Source of the DNA: a virus
Reading direction: 5' to 3' (one strand)
Length of the DNA: 22,780 nt
IMG/VR virus record: IMGVR_UViG_3300012147_000088
Location: 1 to 22,780 of that record
Positions within the stretch are counted from its first letter, which is position 1. Each line of letters starts with the position of its first letter. This document shows, one piece after another, positions 20,345 to 22,780 of the stretch. The notes beneath the pieces were generated by a model that made no database searches, had not been told where the DNA came from, and worked only from the letters and a program-made list of their open reading frames with translations. Position numbers and translations under genes: made by a program.

Positions 20345-21731
20345 CGGCCACCTCGGGCTCTGTGACCTCGGCCGCGCGGCGTAGGAGCCTAGGCGTCGGC
20401 GCGACCGCCGCCTCGGGCTCTGTGACCTCCGGGGGATCGATCACGCCCTCTCGGATGAGGATCGCGCGGAAATCCGCCGCGTCTGCGAGCCCGCCGCCCA
20501 CATACATCGAGCGCGTGCGGGCCTTCGATTCGGCGACCTTGGACTCTTCGTCGGCGGTTGCCTCGGAGGACGGGGAAAACCGCACCTCGACGGGGCGGCC
20601 TCCGTTCAAGCGTGTGTACAACTTGACTAGGTTCGGGTGCAGCTGGTCTTCCTGGTAGGCGGAGACCTCCTTACGCCAATTCGCGCGACCCGATTGGTCG
20701 TCCGTGGATAGGCCGCTCGGAGACATCCCAAACAGCTGAGTCATGGGGATGCGGGCCGCTTTGGCCACGGAGTGAGCGAATCGATCCCAGAGCACATCCA
20801 AGCCCGTGACCGTCGCGAACTTGCGCTCGTACTTCTCACCGGAGTCGGCGTCGATCAACGCAGCGTTGAGCAAGCTCAACGAACGCTGGAACATCGCCAT
20901 GCGCTTGTTAATCAGGCATTCGCCGTCCTCGGCCGCGAGCACCCCGGCCAGCCCGGAGATCGAGATGGTCGCCGTTTCAAACCGCTGGATAATGGATGCG
21001 ATCGACGCCTCGGTTTGGAGGAAGCGCCTCACAGCATCCCACACGGATTGTAGAACGGAATCCTCGAAATCCTCGTTAGCGTTACGCATCTGCTTGGGTA
21101 GCGGCTCGCCGTCGAATCGGAGGAGGTGATCGCGGTGGACGGAGGTAAGCGCGCCGGAGCGTTGTCCGGCCCCGTTACGGATCGGAGTGATCCGATAGCG
21201 CAGCGCGCGCCCGTAGTGCGGGGAGGCGATGTCGTCCTCGTACTCCGTGACGGACAGCTCAGCGCGGGTGAAAGTCAAGATGTTCTCGACCGGGGCGCCG
21301 AGGTCGGGCGGCTCCGCGAGCGTGTCCACGCCGATGTTCGCGTCCGGGATGAGGAGCGCGACCGCTACGCCGTCGAGCCTACCCCAACGCCCAGCCTCTC
21401 GGACGATCCTGCGCACGGGCAGGTGCTCGGGATCCAGCACGAGCGCACGCGTCGCGGCGTCGAACACCGTCCAGCCCGACCGGATCGAGTCGTTCACGAC
21501 TTCGTTCACGATGCGCTTGGCCAGATCCTGATCTGCGTATAGCGCAGCGATCTCGTAGCGTTGTAGGCGGCCATCCATGTCCGGGCGCGCGGTGGTGCCG
21601 GGATCGGTACCATAGACGTCGATACCCGAGAGGAAGTTTCCGAGCCCATCCTGCGCGGCTCTCCGCGTGTCGAGCAAGGCTTCCGCGCGCAGTGCTAGGT
21701 GGTTTTCGCTTGCGCGCGGGTCGTGTCCCAT
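20337..21731 (-). CDS. Portal protein (DUF1073 type)
   Basis: 464 aa. Start ATG 21731 with GAGGAG 7 nt upstream; an upstream TTG in frame would extend into the promoter region and is unlikely. Hallmarks in order: DGLGNFLSGIDVYGTDPGTT, YEIAALYADQDLAKRIVNEVVND (the Y....L...IV....d core), EVVNDSIRSGWTVFD, RWGRLDGVAVALLIPD, and the C-terminal KAARIPMTQLFGMSPSGL followed by STDDQSGRANWRKEVSAYQE. The PmTrLFG.sP.Gl.atg-like segment is typical of DUF1073 portals. The last 35 residues carry a short duplicated Pro/Glu motif (EVTEPE twice). It is the first gene of the late leftward operon. Confidence 0.9.
   Translation of the reverse strand: MGHDPRASENHLALRAEALLDTRRAAQDGLGNFLSGIDVYGTDPGTTARPDMDGRLQRYEIAALYADQDLAKRIVNEVVNDSIRSGWTVFDAATRALVLDPEHLPVRRIVREAGRWGRLDGVAVALLIPDANIGVDTLAEPPDLGAPVENILTFTRAELSVTEYEDDIASPHYGRALRYRITPIRNGAGQRSGALTSVHRDHLLRFDGEPLPKQMRNANEDFEDSVLQSVWDAVRRFLQTEASIASIIQRFETATISISGLAGVLAAEDGECLINKRMAMFQRSLSLLNAALIDADSGEKYERKFATVTGLDVLWDRFAHSVAKAARIPMTQLFGMSPSGLSTDDQSGRANWRKEVSAYQEDQLHPNLVKLYTRLNGGRPVEVRFSPSSEATADEESKVAESKARTRSMYVGGGLADAADFRAILIREGVIDPPEVTEPEAAVAPTPRLLRRAAEVTEPEVADE
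20351..20429. repeat. 19-bp direct repeat in the portal 3' end
   Basis: The 19-mer CCTCGGGCTCTGTGACCTC occurs exactly at 20351-20369 and 20411-20429, 60 bp apart and in frame. It encodes the repeated EVTEPE of the portal C-terminus. The first copy also lies just upstream of the protease start and includes its ribosome-site region. Confidence 0.85.
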
Positions 21732-21744
21732 GCTAGGCTCCTCG

Positions 21745-21777
21745 TTACTTAGATAGACTTTCAAGTCTATTGTATCA
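21745..21777. promoter_or_regulatory. Divergent promoter/operator region with palindrome
   Basis: The AT-richer gap between the portal start (21731) and the rightward gene (21806) contains a perfect inverted repeat, ATAGACTT (21753-21760), TC, AAGTCTAT (21763-21770). On the minus strand an extended -10-like TGATACAAT (21777-21769) ends in the palindrome; transcription would begin about 30 nt before the portal ATG. On the plus strand TTACTT (21745-21750) and TATTGT (21768-21773), 17 nt apart, are weaker candidates with the palindrome between them. A regulator binding there could control both directions. Promoters are read by eye only. Confidence 0.42.
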
Positions 21778-21805
21778 CCCTAACCCCTAAAAGCGGAGTT
21801 TTGTT

Positions 21806-22120
21806 ATGAAACTAAATCGCGATGCGTTCAAAAAAGCTTGCGTGACGGGCTGGCTGTCTAAGATCCCGTCGGAAACCGATCTCGCAGAATGGGGCGGAAC
21901 CTTCGACATGTTCGGATATCTGGTCGAGAGGTACCTAGACGAGACTCGCGACGCGTGCGCCGTCGAGGTAGCTGCGGTGGTGAACGCCTCGTTCGAGGAG
22001 ACGTTTGCGGTCCTAGACCCGTGGCTGCGCCCGCGCCTGCGGAACGCGCAAGCGGCTGCGCTCTCGTACATCCTAGGGGCGCCTGTCAGCGTCCAAACCG
22101 GAGGGCAAGCCTTTGACTAG
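21806..22120 (+). CDS. Unknown small protein, divergent from late operon
   Basis: 104 aa, ATG at 21806 with GCGGAG 7 nt upstream. It is soluble and largely helical: KLNRDAFKKACVTGWLSKIP, EWGGTFDMFGYLVERYLDET, CAVEVAAVVNASFEETFAVL, LRPRLRNAQAAALSYILGA. No motif or TM segment is apparent. Its 3' end overlaps the next HTH gene by 8 nt, so both are probably one transcript, and the two may work together. I do not recognise a family. Confidence 0.65.
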   Translation: MKLNRDAFKKACVTGWLSKIPSETDLAEWGGTFDMFGYLVERYLDETRDACAVEVAAVVNASFEETFAVLDPWLRPRLRNAQAAALSYILGAPVSVQTGGQAFD

Positions 22121-22583
22121 ACGTCGGAGAAAACGCAACCGATTCGAAATGGTCCACGGGCTCGTAGAGGCGCGCGCCGTGTTCGTGGACCTCGTCCGCC
22201 GAGGTGCGACCTACGAGAGCATCGGTAAGTCGTACGACGTCGACGTTGAGACAGCTGCTCGCTGGGCGAAGCTGTATCAGGTCAACCGATCTAAAATGGG
22301 GTCGCTTGCGAAGCCTCCCCGACCCGAGGCTGCGGAGCTGCGCCGCGTCTACCAGGAGCACGGGTCCAGGGTGGCCGCCGCCGTGTTCCGCTGCTCTGAG
22401 ATGACTATCCTACGCTGGCGTCGAATCTACGGGATAGAGAATGCGCACACGCGCGGGGCTCTGACATTCGCCCAGCATTCGGCGAGGTCTAAGCAGCGGT
22501 GGAAGCGCGAGCGCGAGCGAGCCGACGCGGAGGCGTTCGCGGTGGACCCGCTCGGGACCAAGGCGGAGGGAGAGGGAGAGTAG
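22113..22583 (+). CDS. Basic protein with two helix-turn-helix motifs (regulator or small terminase candidate)
   Basis: 156 aa from a TTG at 22113, chosen because GGAGGG lies 7 nt before it, while the later ATG at 22149 has no ribosome site at usable distance. The start is very basic (TRRRRKRNRFEMVHG). Two HTH-like segments follow: TYESIGKSYDVDVETAARWA (about 34-53) and VAAAVFRCSEMTILRWRRIY (about 88-107), each with the helix-turn-Trp/Arg-rich recognition helix pattern seen in transposase/terminase-type HTHs. The C-terminus is charged (SKQRWKRERERADAEAF). Because the terminase genes are absent from the portal side, a small terminase is possible; a repressor acting at the neighbouring palindrome is the alternative. 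Confidence 0.65.
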   Translation: MTRRRRKRNRFEMVHGLVEARAVFVDLVRRGATYESIGKSYDVDVETAARWAKLYQVNRSKMGSLAKPPRPEAAELRRVYQEHGSRVAAAVFRCSEMTILRWRRIYGIENAHTRGALTFAQHSARSKQRWKRERERADAEAFAVDPLGTKAEGEGE

Positions 22584-22611
22584 CGCACGCGCACGCGGAG
22601 CGCTCTCATAT

Positions 22612-22638
22612 GGCCCGGGCGCAACCAGCTCCCGGGCC
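22612..22638 (+). terminator. Terminator-like hairpin after the rightward gene pair
   Basis: Arms GGCCCGGG (22612-22619) and CCCGGGCC (22631-22638) make a perfect 8-bp GC stem around an 11-nt loop, 28 nt after the stop at 22583. It is followed by TCTCTGCG, only weakly T-rich, so it may be a weak intrinsic terminator or an RNA-end structure. Confidence 0.45.
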
Positions 22639-22650
22639 TCTCTGCGTGTG

Positions 22651-22671
22651 TGCCACGCTAGGCCACGCTAG
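22651..22671. repeat. Tandem 9-bp direct repeat
   Basis: GCCACGCTA occurs at 22652-22660 and again at 22662-22670, a 10-bp period with one G between. It lies in the non-coding 197 nt after the rightward genes. Two short copies could be chance or part of a binding-site cluster with the palindromes further right. Confidence 0.4.
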
Positions 22672-22732
22672 CGGTGTCGCCTATACCAGCGCCTACCCAG
22701 GGTGGTCGACGGGGCTCAGCGTTGAGCGTGGG

Positions 22733-22780
22733 CGCACTGTGTGCGATTCGCACATATTGCGGGGGGTGTGCGATTCGCAC
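22733..22780. repeat. Repeated GTGCG/CGCAC palindromes at right edge
   Basis: The 15-mer GTGTGCGATTCGCAC is present twice, 22739-22753 and 22766-22780, spaced 27 nt start to start. Each copy contains the inverted repeat GTGCG-ATT-CGCAC. Just before, CGCAC-TGT precedes the first GTGCG, so the arms alternate CGCAC, GTGCG, CGCAC with an 8-nt period. The second copy ends exactly at the window edge, so more copies may follow. No open frame covers the segment. It may be an operator array, an origin-like iteron set or a packaging-related site. Confidence 0.6.

Noticed and set aside
20337-21731. Anti-CBASS Acb1-like nuclease call
   Set aside because: DUF1073 portals share a domain name with Acb1-like N-terminal domains, but no HxT/HxS phosphodiesterase motifs are seen and the C-terminus is a short Pro/Glu tail. 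Portal function fits position and sequence.
1-22780. Window as a complete circular or terminally redundant genome
   Set aside because: The left-edge frame does not continue from the right edge with a start codon, and terminase and replication genes are missing, so this is a fragment.
1-22780. CRISPR array, tRNA or insertion sequence
   Set aside because: No regular repeat-spacer series, no cloverleaf-like stretch and no transposase or terminal inverted repeats were seen; only short palindromes and duplications are present.

Overview
The window is a stretch of a tailed bacteriophage (or prophage) genome with high G+C, dense packing and Shine-Dalgarno-led genes (GGAGG/GAGG, ATG with some GTG and TTG starts). 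Nothing in it looks like a host gene, and there is no integrase, tRNA, IS element or CRISPR array. The gene set is that of a contractile-tailed phage (myovirus morphology) with a DUF2184-type HK97-fold capsid, the lineage that includes Pseudomonas phage E217 and cyanophage Pam3. A multi-gene lysis cassette with spanin-like overlapping frames suggests a Gram-negative host, but the host cannot be named from sequence alone.

Almost everything between 328 and 21731 is one very long leftward (minus strand) late operon. Read in its transcription direction it runs: portal (DUF1073 type), DUF2213 protease with an acidic scaffold-like region, structural cement protein, major capsid protein, an unknown 121-aa protein, a DUF4054 connector, two further neck proteins, tail terminator, tail sheath, tail tube, tail assembly chaperone with a -1 frameshift extension, tape measure, Dit-like protein, baseplate plug, baseplate hub, spike, gp25/gp46-like wedge protein, baseplate J, gpI-like protein, then a block of six fibre/adhesin-type genes, and finally lysis: CHAP endolysin, two-TM holin candidate, one-TM coiled-coil protein, Pro-rich membrane protein and a signal-anchor/C-terminal-TM protein that overlaps it by about 100 nt. 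Most junctions are ATGA/GTGA overlaps or gaps of under 25 nt, each start usually with its own GGAGG-like site. The only sizeable gap inside the operon (16756-16858) contains a nested GC-rich inverted-repeat structure.

At the right, an AT-richer divergent intergenic region (21732-21805) with an 8+8 bp palindrome separates the late operon from two rightward genes, a 104-aa unknown and a 156-aa helix-turn-helix protein that could be a regulator or a small terminase. These are followed by a terminator-like hairpin and a non-coding segment with repeated GTGCG/CGCAC palindromes that runs off the window. At the left edge a truncated rightward HTH gene converges on the end of the lysis cassette; the two stop codons share one CTAG at the centre of a 16-bp palindrome. 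No large terminase or replication gene is inside the window.

The most informative non-gene signal is a complete -1 programmed ribosomal frameshift element at the end of the tail chaperone gene: a T TTT TTA heptamer in the right phase, a 7-nt spacer and an 11-bp hairpin that contains the zero-frame stop codon. No stretch longer than about 200 bases lacks a gene.
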